Source: Leeuwenhoekiella sp. MAR_2009_132 (GTDB lineage Bacteria > Bacteroidota > Bacteroidia > Flavobacteriales > Flavobacteriaceae). From it: a stretch of 64,000 nt of DNA. Each line of letters starts with the position of its first letter. The stretch's first letter is position 1. Shown here in pieces: positions 45,548 to 54,227 of this stretch. The stretch spans positions 1,064,001 to 1,128,000 of the forward strand of contig NZ_JHZY01000004.1 of assembly GCF_000687915.1 (NCBI RefSeq). Reading direction: 5' to 3'. Position numbers and translations under genes: made by a program. The notes beneath the pieces are model-generated. The model made no database searches and was not told the DNA's origin. It was given only the letters and a program-made list of their open reading frames with translations.

Positions 45548-46555
45548 TTAAGAATTCTTTTTCAGTAGTACTTCAATTTTTGAAAGTTCATCATCAGAAA
45601 ATTCAAGATTAGATAACGCATCTATATTGTTCTGAAGCTGTTCAACTTTACTCACCCCAACTAATACCGAAGTCACCCTGTGATCTTTTAGCAACCAGCT
45701 AATAGCCATTTGCGCAAGACTTTGACCACGCTCTTTTGCAAGCGTATTTAATTGCTTAACCGTATTTATGAGATCTTCTGTAATTCGATCCTCAGAGAGA
45801 TACATAGAATTAGCAGCGCGTGAATCTTTTGGGATTCCGTTGAGGTATTTATCTGTTAATAATCCTTGCTGTAAAGGTGAAAAAACCACACTTCCCAGAC
45901 CGGTCTCATCTAACGCATCTAGCAAACCATCTTCAACCCAGCGGTCTAACATATTGTATCTGGGCTGATGCACGAGAAAAGGTGTTCCCAGCTGCTTTAA
46001 AATCGCTGCCGCTTCACGCGTACGTGCTGCACCATAATTAGAAATACCTACATAAAGTGCTTTTCCAGATCGTACAATCTGATCTAGCGCACCCATGGTT
46101 TCTTCAAGCGGTGTCTCTAAATCTGGACGGTGATGGTAAAATATATCTACGTACTCTAAGCCCATACGCTTTAATGATTGATCGCAACTGGCGATTAAAT
46201 ATTTTCGCGACCCAAAATCTCCATAAGGTCCGGGCCACATATCATAACCAGCTTTTGATGAAATGATAAGTTCATCCCGATACGGTTTAAAATCTTCTTT
46301 AAAAATCTGACCAAAATTAGTCTCTGCAGAACCATACGGCGGACCATAATTATTAGCGAGATCAAAATGCGTAATCCCTTTATCAAATGCGGTTCTTAAA
46401 ATTGATCTTCCGTTTGTGAAATCTGCTGAATTACCAAAGTTATGCCACAATCCCAGAGAAATCATAGGCAACTTAATTCCGCTCCTTCCACAACGGCGAT
46501 AGCGCATAGTTTCATAGCGTTTGTCTGGAGCCAAATATTTAGAAGTCACATTCAT
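45548..46555 (-). CDS. Aldo/keto reductase (YghZ/glyceraldehyde-3-phosphate reductase type)
   Basis: 335 residues. NADPH-dependent TIM barrel with the tetrad visible in HFDLANNYGPPYGSAE (Asp, Tyr), ISSKAGYD (Lys) and FYHHRPD (His). The opening YRRCGRSGIKLPMISLGLWHNFG (split) and the loop GYDMWPGPYGDFGSRKY are typical of the YghZ/MgrA group, which detoxifies methylglyoxal and reduces L-glyceraldehyde-3-phosphate. Cytoplasmic. It is divergent from the siderophore receptor operon. Confidence 0.88.
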   Translation of the reverse strand: MNVTSKYLAPDKRYETMRYRRCGRSGIKLPMISLGLWHNFGNSADFTNGRSILRTAFDKGITHFDLANNYGPPYGSAETNFGQIFKEDFKPYRDELIISSKAGYDMWPGPYGDFGSRKYLIASCDQSLKRMGLEYVDIFYHHRPDLETPLEETMGALDQIVRSGKALYVGISNYGAARTREAAAILKQLGTPFLVHQPRYNMLDRWVEDGLLDALDETGLGSVVFSPLQQGLLTDKYLNGIPKDSRAANSMYLSEDRITEDLINTVKQLNTLAKERGQSLAQMAISWLLKDHRVTSVLVGVSKVEQLQNNIDALSNLEFSDDELSKIEVLLKKNS

Positions 46556-46734
46556 AGCGGTTGAGTTTAAAGGAAAGTTTCAGTAAAAATAAGCTAATTA
46601 GACCTCCTAGTTGAACAATAAAAGTCGTTTCAAAATTAGGTTTTACATAGGCTAATCTGTTAATTATATATTAAAATAACTAATCAAACAACTGACTATC
46701 AAATTAATGAATAAATGTAATAATTATCTATTTA

Positions 46735-46816
46735 AATTAAGTCTAAATAAGTTTTGTTGTTTACAAAATCACAAATACATTTGCCCTTCAAAATTATATT
46801 AATTTAATCTAAATAA
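46735..46816. promoter_or_regulatory. Pair of operator-like repeats flanking the receptor promoter
   Basis: AATTAAGTCTAAATAA (46735-46750) and AATTTAATCTAAATAA (46801-46816) agree in 14 of 16 bases. The second contains the symmetric core ATTTA-ATC-TAAAT. One copy abuts the -33 region; the other ends two bases before the ATG of the TonB receptor gene. Position and symmetry fit a repressor; Fur-type iron control is the natural guess for this operon. Confidence 0.5.
46754..46783 (+). promoter_or_regulatory. Promoter of the siderophore-receptor operon
   Basis: A -33 TTG (46754-46756) and a perfect -7 TACATTTG (46776-46783) are 19 bases apart, matching the Bacteroidota sigma-A consensus. The transcript would start near 46790, giving a leader of about 30 bases. 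Confidence 0.65.
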
Positions 46817-46818
46817 CA

Positions 46819-49245
46819 ATGCGTAACATTATAGGTGTTTTTCTCTTTACGCTAATCACTATTCAGGCCTCAGCTCAAACTGCGCAATTACAGGGTTTAG
46901 TTCAAAATTCTGCAGCTCAACCTTTAGAAGGAGCAACTATAGATGTAGGGAGAACTAATCTAGGGACTACAACAGATTTTAATGGAAATTTTTTACTTGA
47001 TCAAATCCCAGCGGGTAACTACCGTATTACAATTTCTTACATAGGTTTTAAAACAAAATATTTAAATCTCACACTTGCCAATGGAGAAACTAAAAAACTT
47101 GGCGTACTAACGTTGCAGGAAAATCAGGAACAACTTGCAGCGGTAAGTATTAATGGCATAAAACACAATAAGTTTAATAGAGAGATGAGTATGAGTGTTT
47201 CTAAGATGCCCCTTGCCAATATCGAAAATCCTCAGGTCTATACGAGTATAACTTCAGCTTTATTAAAAGAGCAGGTAATTACTAACTTTGATGATGCGCT
47301 TAAAAATGCTCCCGGTATAGATAAGCTTTGGGAATCTACGGGTCGTGGCAGCGATGGTGCCGGCTATTTTTCGCTGCGCGGTTTTGCAACACAACCTAAT
47401 CTCGTAAATAGTCTTCCTGCACTAACTAACGGAAGTCCTGACCCTGCAAATATTGAACATATAGATGTGATTAAAGGTCCTTCAGGAACACTTTATGGTA
47501 GCAGTTTAGTTTCTTATGGTGGACTTATAAATATTACTACTAAAAAACCGTTTTTCGGTTTTGGGGGTACATTGTCATACACCGCCGGTAGTTATGGTCT
47601 TAATAGGGTTACTGCAGATGTGAACACTTTATTAAGTCAGGACAAAAACATCGCCTTACGCGTAAATACCGCTTATCACACTCAAAACAGTTATCAGGAT
47701 GCAGGTTTTAAGAAGTCGTTTTTCTTTGCTCCCTCATTAGCTTACCGTGTAAATGACCGCCTCTCATTTAGTCTAAATACTGAATTTTATAATGGAAAAA
47801 GCACCAACCAAACTATGCTTTTTCTTGACCGTGCTGCACCCCTTAGTGTGCATACTATTGAAGAGCTTGGTTATGATATCAACCGCTCCTATACCGGTAA
47901 TGACTTGTATATACAAACTCCAACGTATAGTCTTCAGGCACAGATGAATTATAAATTAGATGATAATTGGACCTCTCAGACTGCTTTCTCGAGTTCGTCG
48001 TCAAAATCTGATGGCTATTACTCCTATTTATATGAAGGAACACAGTATACCACACTCGATGAGGGTATTAGTCTTTCCCGCTATATCAGCAAACAGAATT
48101 CAGAAACAAATGCTACAGACCTACAGCAAAATTTTATAGGAGATTTTAAAATAGGGTCGGTACGCAATAGGCTGGTCGTGGGGCTTGATTATTATAAAAA
48201 CACCATAACTAACAACAGTTCTCCTTACGTGGCAAATGGTATGATTTATATTGGCGACAACCTTCAGGAGTTTAATGAAGAAGTACTTGGAAATACAGAT
48301 CCTGCTAATTTTACAGATGATTCTGGTATATTAACCCAGGCGGGCACTAATGCTTTATTAGAAAACTCAGCGATAAATCCATCAAAGTCTGAACAGGAAA
48401 TCTTTAGCGCATACGCTTCAGATGTCATAAATATTCTTCCAGAATTGTCTGCGATGTTAAGTTTACGTGTTGATCGCTTTAGCAATAACAATCACGCACA
48501 AACGGCACTGTCTCCAAAATTTGGTTTAGTATATCAACCCATTTTAGATAAGGTATCTATTTTTGCAAATTACATGAATGGTTTCAGTAATACGGCACCT
48601 GTAGAAGAACTTGCAGCTGGTATTACCACATTAAGAACTCTTGATCCCGAGCAGGCAAACCAGTTTGAAGTAGGTACAAAATTCAATCTTTATAAAAACA
48701 GAATTAGCGCCACATTAAGCTATTACGACATACAGGTAAAAGATAAAACACTGCGCGTAGATGTTGATGCCAATAATTATTTCTTTACCCAAAACGGAAC
48801 TCAGGAAAGTAAAGGTTTTGAAGCCAGTCTAATAGCAAACCCCATAGATGGCTTAAATCTGATAGCCGGGTATAGTTATAATGACAGTAAGCTTGTAGAA
48901 GGAGCTGCAGATTTTAAAGGCCTAAGACCAGAAAGTGCAGGGCCTGAAAATCTTATGAATCTTTGGGCAAGTTACCAATTAACAGCCGGTAAATTAGAAG
49001 GATTAGGTTTTGGTTTTGGTGGAAACTATGCAAGCGAGAACAAAATCTTCAACCGAAATTTAGGCGGCACCTTTACACTTCCTGAATACACCATTTTGAA
49101 TTCATCAATCTTCTACGGAACTTCTGATTACCGCATTTCACTAAAGCTAGACAATATTACCAATAAATCGTATTACAAAGGCTGGTCAACAATTAGTCCT
49201 CAAAACAAACGGTCTTTGCTCGCCAATTTTACTTATAACTTTTAA
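46819..49245 (+). CDS. TonB-dependent siderophore receptor
   Basis: 808 residues: signal peptide (cleavage near QASAQ), carboxypeptidase-regulatory-like domain (about 25-105, LQGLVQNSAAQPLEGATI), plug (about 125-240) with GAGYFSLRGFATQPN and IEHIDVIKGPSGTLYGSSL, and a beta-barrel ending LLANFTYNF. The VIKGPSGTLYG motif is typical of ferric-siderophore (FhuE/FpvA-like) receptors. It starts the operon behind a promoter with operator-like repeats. The siderophore is unknown. Confidence 0.88.
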   Translation: MRNIIGVFLFTLITIQASAQTAQLQGLVQNSAAQPLEGATIDVGRTNLGTTTDFNGNFLLDQIPAGNYRITISYIGFKTKYLNLTLANGETKKLGVLTLQENQEQLAAVSINGIKHNKFNREMSMSVSKMPLANIENPQVYTSITSALLKEQVITNFDDALKNAPGIDKLWESTGRGSDGAGYFSLRGFATQPNLVNSLPALTNGSPDPANIEHIDVIKGPSGTLYGSSLVSYGGLINITTKKPFFGFGGTLSYTAGSYGLNRVTADVNTLLSQDKNIALRVNTAYHTQNSYQDAGFKKSFFFAPSLAYRVNDRLSFSLNTEFYNGKSTNQTMLFLDRAAPLSVHTIEELGYDINRSYTGNDLYIQTPTYSLQAQMNYKLDDNWTSQTAFSSSSSKSDGYYSYLYEGTQYTTLDEGISLSRYISKQNSETNATDLQQNFIGDFKIGSVRNRLVVGLDYYKNTITNNSSPYVANGMIYIGDNLQEFNEEVLGNTDPANFTDDSGILTQAGTNALLENSAINPSKSEQEIFSAYASDVINILPELSAMLSLRVDRFSNNNHAQTALSPKFGLVYQPILDKVSIFANYMNGFSNTAPVEELAAGITTLRTLDPEQANQFEVGTKFNLYKNRISATLSYYDIQVKDKTLRVDVDANNYFFTQNGTQESKGFEASLIANPIDGLNLIAGYSYNDSKLVEGAADFKGLRPESAGPENLMNLWASYQLTAGKLEGLGFGFGGNYASENKIFNRNLGGTFTLPEYTILNSSIFYGTSDYRISLKLDNITNKSYYKGWSTISPQNKRSLLANFTYNF

Positions 49246-49255
49246 AATTTTAAAG

Positions 49256-49978
49256 ATGAAAAAATTAATCCTACTATTCACAATTGTACTTTTAAGCAAT
49301 TCAAACACTGCATTTGCACATTACCTATGGTTAGAAACCAGTGCTAAAGGAAACCTTAACGAATCTCAGGAGGTGCAGGTTTTCTTTGGGGAATATGCCT
49401 ACGGTGTTGTTGAAGAAGCACAGGGTGAAGCATTTAAAGGTGTACGTGATTTTAAACTTTGGCTGGTTGACCCTTCCGGAAAAAAACACCTCCTTAAAAC
49501 AACAGCAAAAGCAGATCACTATTCTGCCGAATTTACCCCTAAAGTTGACGGTGTTTATCTCGTGTATCTTGAAAATCAAAATATAGATGTCCTGGATTAT
49601 ACACAATATGACTTCGGAATATTTAAACCAGTTTATAAAACATTTAAACAAGTAAATGTAAATTCTGAAGAATCTGTTAATCCTGCACTTTTTACCGAAG
49701 GTCTCGTAATTAAAGAACTGCAAAACGATTCTAACGAAGTTAAATTACAGGTTTTATACAATGGCTCTCCTTTAAACAAAGCAGAAGCTACAGTATCTAT
49801 GCTTGATTTATGGACAAAAAAAATTACCACAGACGAAAACGGTATCATAAGCTATGCGAAACCATTTAACACTAAATATATCGTTGAAGTAACTCATAAT
49901 GAAAAAACACCCGGAGCCTTTAAAGGGGTAGATTATGAATTTATTTGGCATTGTGCAACTTATACCAGCTTACCTTAA
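49256..49978 (+). CDS. DUF4198-like periplasmic protein of the iron-uptake operon
   Basis: 240 residues; signal peptide (cleavage near TAFAH). The mature protein begins HYLWLETS, the HxxWLE-like start seen in DUF4198/NikK-type metal-related proteins, followed by an immunoglobulin-like domain with DGVYLVYLEN. A C-terminal Cna-B-like tract (VSMLDLWTKKITTDENG) follows. N-terminal and internal His residues may bind metal. Ten bases after the receptor gene; its stop overlaps the next start by one base (TAATG). Confidence 0.7.
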   Translation: MKKLILLFTIVLLSNSNTAFAHYLWLETSAKGNLNESQEVQVFFGEYAYGVVEEAQGEAFKGVRDFKLWLVDPSGKKHLLKTTAKADHYSAEFTPKVDGVYLVYLENQNIDVLDYTQYDFGIFKPVYKTFKQVNVNSEESVNPALFTEGLVIKELQNDSNEVKLQVLYNGSPLNKAEATVSMLDLWTKKITTDENGIISYAKPFNTKYIVEVTHNEKTPGAFKGVDYEFIWHCATYTSLP

Positions 49979-50259
49979 TGCTAGTTATTGCCTGCTCCTT
50001 ACTAATGGTTGGTTTTTATCTGATGTATAGTACATCGGGTAAGAACCAACCTAAAAAAGCTACCATAGAAAAAACTAAAACCCCGAAGAATAGATGGGTT
50101 CTCAATTCTTTCGGACTGTACCTGCTATGTATAGGTTATGGTATTTTTATGAATGAATTGGGCATTGGTTCAGGTTTTTTTACGGCCAGCATCACCTTGA
50201 TGACTTTTAGCTGCCTCCTATTAATTCTAGCTCCTTTAAATCTTTTTAAAACTAAATAA
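49978..50259 (+). CDS. Small membrane protein of the iron-uptake operon
   Basis: 93 residues from the ATG at 49978, which overlaps the preceding stop (TAATG); a longer frame from 49945 is less likely. Three hydrophobic segments (about 3-20, 43-58, 65-88). The tract YGIFMNELGIGSGFF lies between them. No family is recognised with confidence; analogous small membrane proteins accompany PepSY-type reductases in other bacteria's siderophore operons. Two bases before the next gene. Confidence 0.6.
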   Translation: MLVIACSLLMVGFYLMYSTSGKNQPKKATIEKTKTPKNRWVLNSFGLYLLCIGYGIFMNELGIGSGFFTASITLMTFSCLLLILAPLNLFKTK

Positions 50260-50261
50260 CA

Positions 50262-50561
50262 GTGCCGGCAAACTCAAAATATTTAACGACTTCCCGGGCA
50301 CAACGCCTCCTACGCCTACTTACAGGATTTGTAGGTGGCTATGCAATAACTACATTAGTACATTTACTAGCTGCATCATATGTATCAAAAAGCATAGCTC
50401 TAATAACATTTACTTTTAGCGGCTTTATTCTTTGGGCGGTATTATTTATAACTGCATACATTCCGAAGAAAACCTGGCATGCCCTTGTAATTTATACCGG
50501 TATTTCGGTGATTTTGGGGATGGTTTTATTTTGTGTACCAGCTAATCAACCCACACTATAA
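50262..50561 (+). CDS. Small three-helix membrane protein, DUF3649/iron-uptake-like
   Basis: 99 residues from a GTG. An N-terminal basic stretch (TTSRAQRLLRLLTGF) precedes three membrane segments (about 20-40, 44-63, 70-92). Layout and position between a TonB receptor and a PepSY protein resemble DUF3649-type iron-uptake proteins; this is inference by analogy. Two bases after the previous gene and five before the PepSY gene, so clearly in one operon. Confidence 0.55.
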   Translation: MPANSKYLTTSRAQRLLRLLTGFVGGYAITTLVHLLAASYVSKSIALITFTFSGFILWAVLFITAYIPKKTWHALVIYTGISVILGMVLFCVPANQPTL

Positions 50562-50566
50562 TAACT

Positions 50567-52111
50567 ATGGGAAATCGACTTTACAATCTGTTTTTTAGTT
50601 TACATACGGTAAGTGGTATCGTGATTAGCGTGGCATTATATATCATTTTTTTTGCAGGTTCTTTTTCATTTTTTAGAGATGACATCATTGCCTGGGAACG
50701 CAATCAAAATACGTTAACAAATGATAACTTACCTGCTCAGATAGATCCTATACTAGACAGTCTCAATTCACGTTACAACCTAAATAGCCGAGATGTAACT
50801 CTAAAGACGTATTATGCAGAAAGACGTGTTAGCATCAGTCTGACTGCCCAAAAAGACACCTTATTAAAAAACCCAGATGCCGGAGCACATTTTTTTTATT
50901 TAGATCCGCTAGAGTTTACTGAGCAAACCTATACAGAATCCTATACGCTGGGCGAGTTTTTATACAGGCTTCATTTTCTAACCCAGTTTTTTTATCCGGT
51001 AGGTTATTATGTTTCCGGCTTTGTTGCCTTCTTTTTTCTAATTGCGATACTTACAGGATTGCTCATTCACTGGAAAAAAATAGTAAGCAACTTCTATACA
51101 TTCCGCCCTTGGGCGAAATTAAAAACCTTATGGACCGATGCGCATACCGCACTAGGTTTTATAGGACTTCCTTTTCAATTTGTACTTGCTGTAACCGGAG
51201 CCTTTTTTATGCTTAAAATTTTACTGCTTACTCCTGCTGCGGTTACTCTATATGGTGGTGATGAGCAAAAAATATATGAAGAGCTCGAGTATGACACACC
51301 CGCATTTGAGTTTGCAAATCAAAAATTAGCACGCAAACCAGAACTCGATTTAGTTTTAAAAAATACCAGAACAGATTGGCCAGACTTTGATATAAACGAG
51401 TTAATCATAAATAATTACGGCGACGCTAATATGTATGTCACTGTTAAAGGACAGCAGGATTATAGTGCAAAATTTAATGCTCCCGGACAATTACAATATT
51501 GCGTAGCTACTGGCGAAACAACGATTATAAAAAACCCATACGCTAATGCCTCATATCTTGACAGCGTAAAAAATGTAATGTATCGGCTACATTTTGGAGA
51601 TTATGGAGGGTACTTACTACGCATCATTTCATTTTTATTAGGCATCATTACCTGTGTAGTTATAATCTCTGGTGTGATGATTTGGTTGCTGGCAAGAGAC
51701 AAGAAGAATGCTCCCATAAAAAAGCGAACGTTTTACAGGCGAGTCGCTTTGGTTTACCTCGCAATTTGTTTAAGTATGTATCCTGTAACTGCGGTAAGCT
51801 TTGTTGTTGTAAAGTTTGCACATTCTTTAAATGAAACGTTTCTATACTGGTTTTATTTAGGAATCTGGGCTTTGGCAAGTTTGTATTTAATACTTAGAAA
51901 AAACAGAACTTACTGTATAAAATTCAGTTTGTTATGGGGAAGTATCTTTGGTTTTTTTATACCTATAGCTAACTATATTATGACTGGTACCGGAATCTGG
52001 AAAAATTTTGCGGCGGCTAATTATCAAATTGCTTTTGTAGATCTATTCTGGATCATTTTAGCAACCTGTACCCTATTTGCTTTTTTTAAAATAAAAAAAT
52101 CTAATAGTTAA
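50567..52111 (+). CDS. PepSY-associated transmembrane protein (siderophore-iron reductase-like)
   Basis: 514 residues: membrane helix (about 8-35, including SLHTVSGIVISVALY), a large periplasmic PepSY-type region, helices around 145-170, 205-225 and 355-380, and four helices at the C-terminus. Histidines in transmembrane segments (LHFLTQFFYPVGYY, LIHWKK, RLHFGDYGG) are compatible with heme coordination, as expected for PepSY_TM proteins thought to reduce ferric siderophores. Last gene of the operon; its final 11 bases overlap the convergent lipoprotein gene. Confidence 0.78.
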   Translation: MGNRLYNLFFSLHTVSGIVISVALYIIFFAGSFSFFRDDIIAWERNQNTLTNDNLPAQIDPILDSLNSRYNLNSRDVTLKTYYAERRVSISLTAQKDTLLKNPDAGAHFFYLDPLEFTEQTYTESYTLGEFLYRLHFLTQFFYPVGYYVSGFVAFFFLIAILTGLLIHWKKIVSNFYTFRPWAKLKTLWTDAHTALGFIGLPFQFVLAVTGAFFMLKILLLTPAAVTLYGGDEQKIYEELEYDTPAFEFANQKLARKPELDLVLKNTRTDWPDFDINELIINNYGDANMYVTVKGQQDYSAKFNAPGQLQYCVATGETTIIKNPYANASYLDSVKNVMYRLHFGDYGGYLLRIISFLLGIITCVVIISGVMIWLLARDKKNAPIKKRTFYRRVALVYLAICLSMYPVTAVSFVVVKFAHSLNETFLYWFYLGIWALASLYLILRKNRTYCIKFSLLWGSIFGFFIPIANYIMTGTGIWKNFAAANYQIAFVDLFWIILATCTLFAFFKIKKSNS

Positions 52112-52961
52112 ACCCAAATCTACCATCTGTTATTTGTACAGTACTCGATCCCTGTGCTGTAAAAGAGAATGTGCCTCCCACAGATCTTGCATCTCTATTA
52201 TGTGAAGTTATGGTTAGTGTTCCGCTTTGAACTATTGGGTTTGTATTTGAAGATTGATACGAAGCCTGATAAGGACTCGTAACTGAAAAATCTGTTAAAG
52301 GATAGGTACCCGGTTCAATATTCTTTGGAAAAACTAATCGAATTACAACAGAACTTTGATTCCCAGACCCTAATATAGCTGTTGAACCTGCTGATGCATT
52401 AACACTTATAGGATTAAATGTATTTCCGTTTATTCTACAGTAAAAAGAAGTTGCAACTACTGGAATTTCTTCGGGAACCGGTGGTTTTTTATAAAAAGGA
52501 ACTTCATAAAAATAGCCTTTAGTAAAATATACATCACTGCTATCTACCTGTGATCGCGCCCTAAATCTAAAAGATCCCGTATACGTACTATCTTCTATTC
52601 GCTCAACTACGATTGAGCCTTCACCGTCAATTAGTGTCGAAAACTCTTTCCCGGAGGCCGAAATATATGTTGCGTAAGTAGGGTTATCAGGCTCTATATT
52701 AAAAACACCTTCACCATAAAAAGGTAGCGTAAGGCTTACCTGCTCTTCATTTAATATACCCGATAAGCGAATTACCGGTACCGAATTGCCAGGAACAGTA
52801 ACCTCAAGATTATCTTCATCAACAACTTCTGCCCTAGATATATTAGCTTTAAAAAAAACCGTGTCACATATCGCTTGAAAAGCCGGTGTGTTGAAGCTCA
52901 CATCGTCTGTACAGGAAATAATAGAAAGCAGACCTAAAAAAGCAGCAAGGTTCTTCAACAT
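52101..52961 (-). CDS. Lipoprotein with repeated DUF6252-like domains, function unknown
   Basis: 286 residues; signal peptide ending SIISC. Two related beta-rich halves: about 35-140 (TVFFKANISRAEV to YTGSFRFRA) and about 165-286 (TSFYCRINGNTF to VGGTFSFTAQG). Each has the TGTFSF/GSFRF-like motif of the DUF6252 type, implying an internal duplication. The 3' end overlaps the PepSY gene by 11 bases, tail to tail. A possible -7 element (TAAATTTG, 52983-52990 complement) lies upstream. Confidence 0.65.
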   Translation of the reverse strand: MLKNLAAFLGLLSIISCTDDVSFNTPAFQAICDTVFFKANISRAEVVDEDNLEVTVPGNSVPVIRLSGILNEEQVSLTLPFYGEGVFNIEPDNPTYATYISASGKEFSTLIDGEGSIVVERIEDSTYTGSFRFRARSQVDSSDVYFTKGYFYEVPFYKKPPVPEEIPVVATSFYCRINGNTFNPISVNASAGSTAILGSGNQSSVVIRLVFPKNIEPGTYPLTDFSVTSPYQASYQSSNTNPIVQSGTLTITSHNRDARSVGGTFSFTAQGSSTVQITDGRFGFNY

Positions 52962-53013
52962 AACACGTTAAGTATAAGGAATCAAATTTAAGATATTATA
53001 GATTAAAAACGTA

Positions 53014-53042
53014 TTGACAGCCAGAAAATTGTAGTATATTTG
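53014..53042 (+). promoter_or_regulatory. Promoter of the rpsP operon
   Basis: A -33 TTG (in TTGACA, 53014-53016) and -7 TATATTTG (53035-53042), spaced by 18 bases, match the Bacteroidota consensus perfectly. The leader to the rpsP start is about 90 bases, long enough for regulation; a GAGGTCGGGTACCTC dyad (53108-53122) lies in it, close to the start codon. Confidence 0.8.
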
Positions 53043-53136
53043 CGCCCTCATTTAGAGAAACTATTTTTAAGCCTGTGTTTAATTATAGTATTCAACAAAT
53101 TATAATCGAGGTCGGGTACCTCAAAAATTAATTTTT

Positions 53137-53673
53137 ATGCCAGTAAAAATCAGATTACAAAGACACGGTAAAAAAGGAAAACCTTTTTATTGGGTAGTAG
53201 CCGCAGATACGCGCGCTAAACGTGATGGTAAATTCTTAGAAAAACTAGGAACTTACAATCCAAACACAAATCCTGCGACTATTGATTTAGACGTAGATTC
53301 ATCAGTAAAATGGTTGCAAAACGGGGCTCAGCCTACTGAAACTGCAAAACGTTTACTTTCTTACAAAGGTGTTTTATTGAAAAATCATTTAGCCGGTGGT
53401 GTACGTAAAGGTGCGCTCACTGAGGAGCAAATGGAAGAAAAATTCAATGCTTGGTTAGAAGAAAAATCTTCTAAAGTAGAGTCTAAAAAAGACAATCTAT
53501 CTAAAGAACAGGAAAAGGCAAAGAAAGAGGCTTTAGCTGCTGAAAAAGCTGCGAACGAAGCTCGTATCGCTGCTGCTCAACCTGAAGAAGTAGCTGAAGA
53601 GGCTGCTCCTGAGGCAGAAGCTGCAACTGAAGAAGCTCCTGCGACTGAAGAAAACAACGAAGAAGCTAAATAA
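53137..53673 (+). CDS. rpsP: 30S ribosomal protein S16 with long acidic C-terminal tail
   Basis: 178 residues. Residues 1-85 are the S16 fold (MPVKIRLQRHGKKGKPFYW, then VVAADTRAKRDGKFLEKLG). Ordinary bacterial S16 has 80-90 residues; the rest is a Lys/Glu/Ala-rich coiled-coil-like tail ending EENNEEAK. Extended S16 tails are common in Bacteroidota. It is essential for 30S assembly. First gene of rpsP-rimM-trmN6 with a strong promoter 95 bases upstream. Confidence 0.97.
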   Translation: MPVKIRLQRHGKKGKPFYWVVAADTRAKRDGKFLEKLGTYNPNTNPATIDLDVDSSVKWLQNGAQPTETAKRLLSYKGVLLKNHLAGGVRKGALTEEQMEEKFNAWLEEKSSKVESKKDNLSKEQEKAKKEALAAEKAANEARIAAAQPEEVAEEAAPEAEAATEEAPATEENNEEAK

Positions 53674-53684
53674 ATAAACTCACG

Positions 53685-54209
53685 ATGCGCAAAGAAGAAT
53701 GTTTCTATCTGGGCAAAATCGTGCGAAAATTTAGTTTTAAGGGCGAGTTACTAGCTAAGCTAGATACCGATGAGCCTGAAATGTATGAAAATCTGGAATC
53801 AGTATTTGTCGATTTTAACGGCAATCTGGTTCCATTTTTTATTCATTCTTGCCAGCTGCATAAATCTACATTACTTCGTATTGATTTTGAAGACGTAAAC
53901 ACAGAAGAAGATGCAGAAGATCTAATTAATGCAGAACTTTTTTTACCGCTTTCAATGTTACCTCCACTTGAAGGCACACAGTTTTATTACCACGAGATTA
54001 TAGGTTTTACGGTAAAAGATATTTCTTTTGGGGAAGTGGGCACCATAACCGGTGTAAACGATAATACCTCTCAGGCCCTTTTTGAAATTGATCATAAAGG
54101 CAAAGAAGTCTTAATTCCTATTAACGATGACTTTATCAAAGAAGTAGATCGCACTACAAAAATCATTACAATTGATGCGCCAGAAGGCTTGATTGATATT
54201 TACATCTAG
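53685..54209 (+). CDS. rimM: Ribosome maturation factor RimM
   Basis: 174 residues. The N-terminal RimM barrel (about 1-90, EECFYLGKIVRKFSFKGEL) is followed by a PRC-barrel domain (about 95-174, FYYHEIIGFTVKD to VLIPINDDFI). RimM binds S19 and helps 16S rRNA 3'-domain maturation. It lies 11 bases after rpsP, the classical arrangement. Length and both domains are complete. Confidence 0.95.
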   Translation: MRKEECFYLGKIVRKFSFKGELLAKLDTDEPEMYENLESVFVDFNGNLVPFFIHSCQLHKSTLLRIDFEDVNTEEDAEDLINAELFLPLSMLPPLEGTQFYYHEIIGFTVKDISFGEVGTITGVNDNTSQALFEIDHKGKEVLIPINDDFIKEVDRTTKIITIDAPEGLIDIYI

Positions 54210-54227
54210 CCTCTAATTATTCTTTAA

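Noticed and set aside
49331..49723. 130-codon antisense frame inside the DUF4198-like gene
   Set aside because: It has no family features and mirrors a well-supported gene with signal peptide and operon context.
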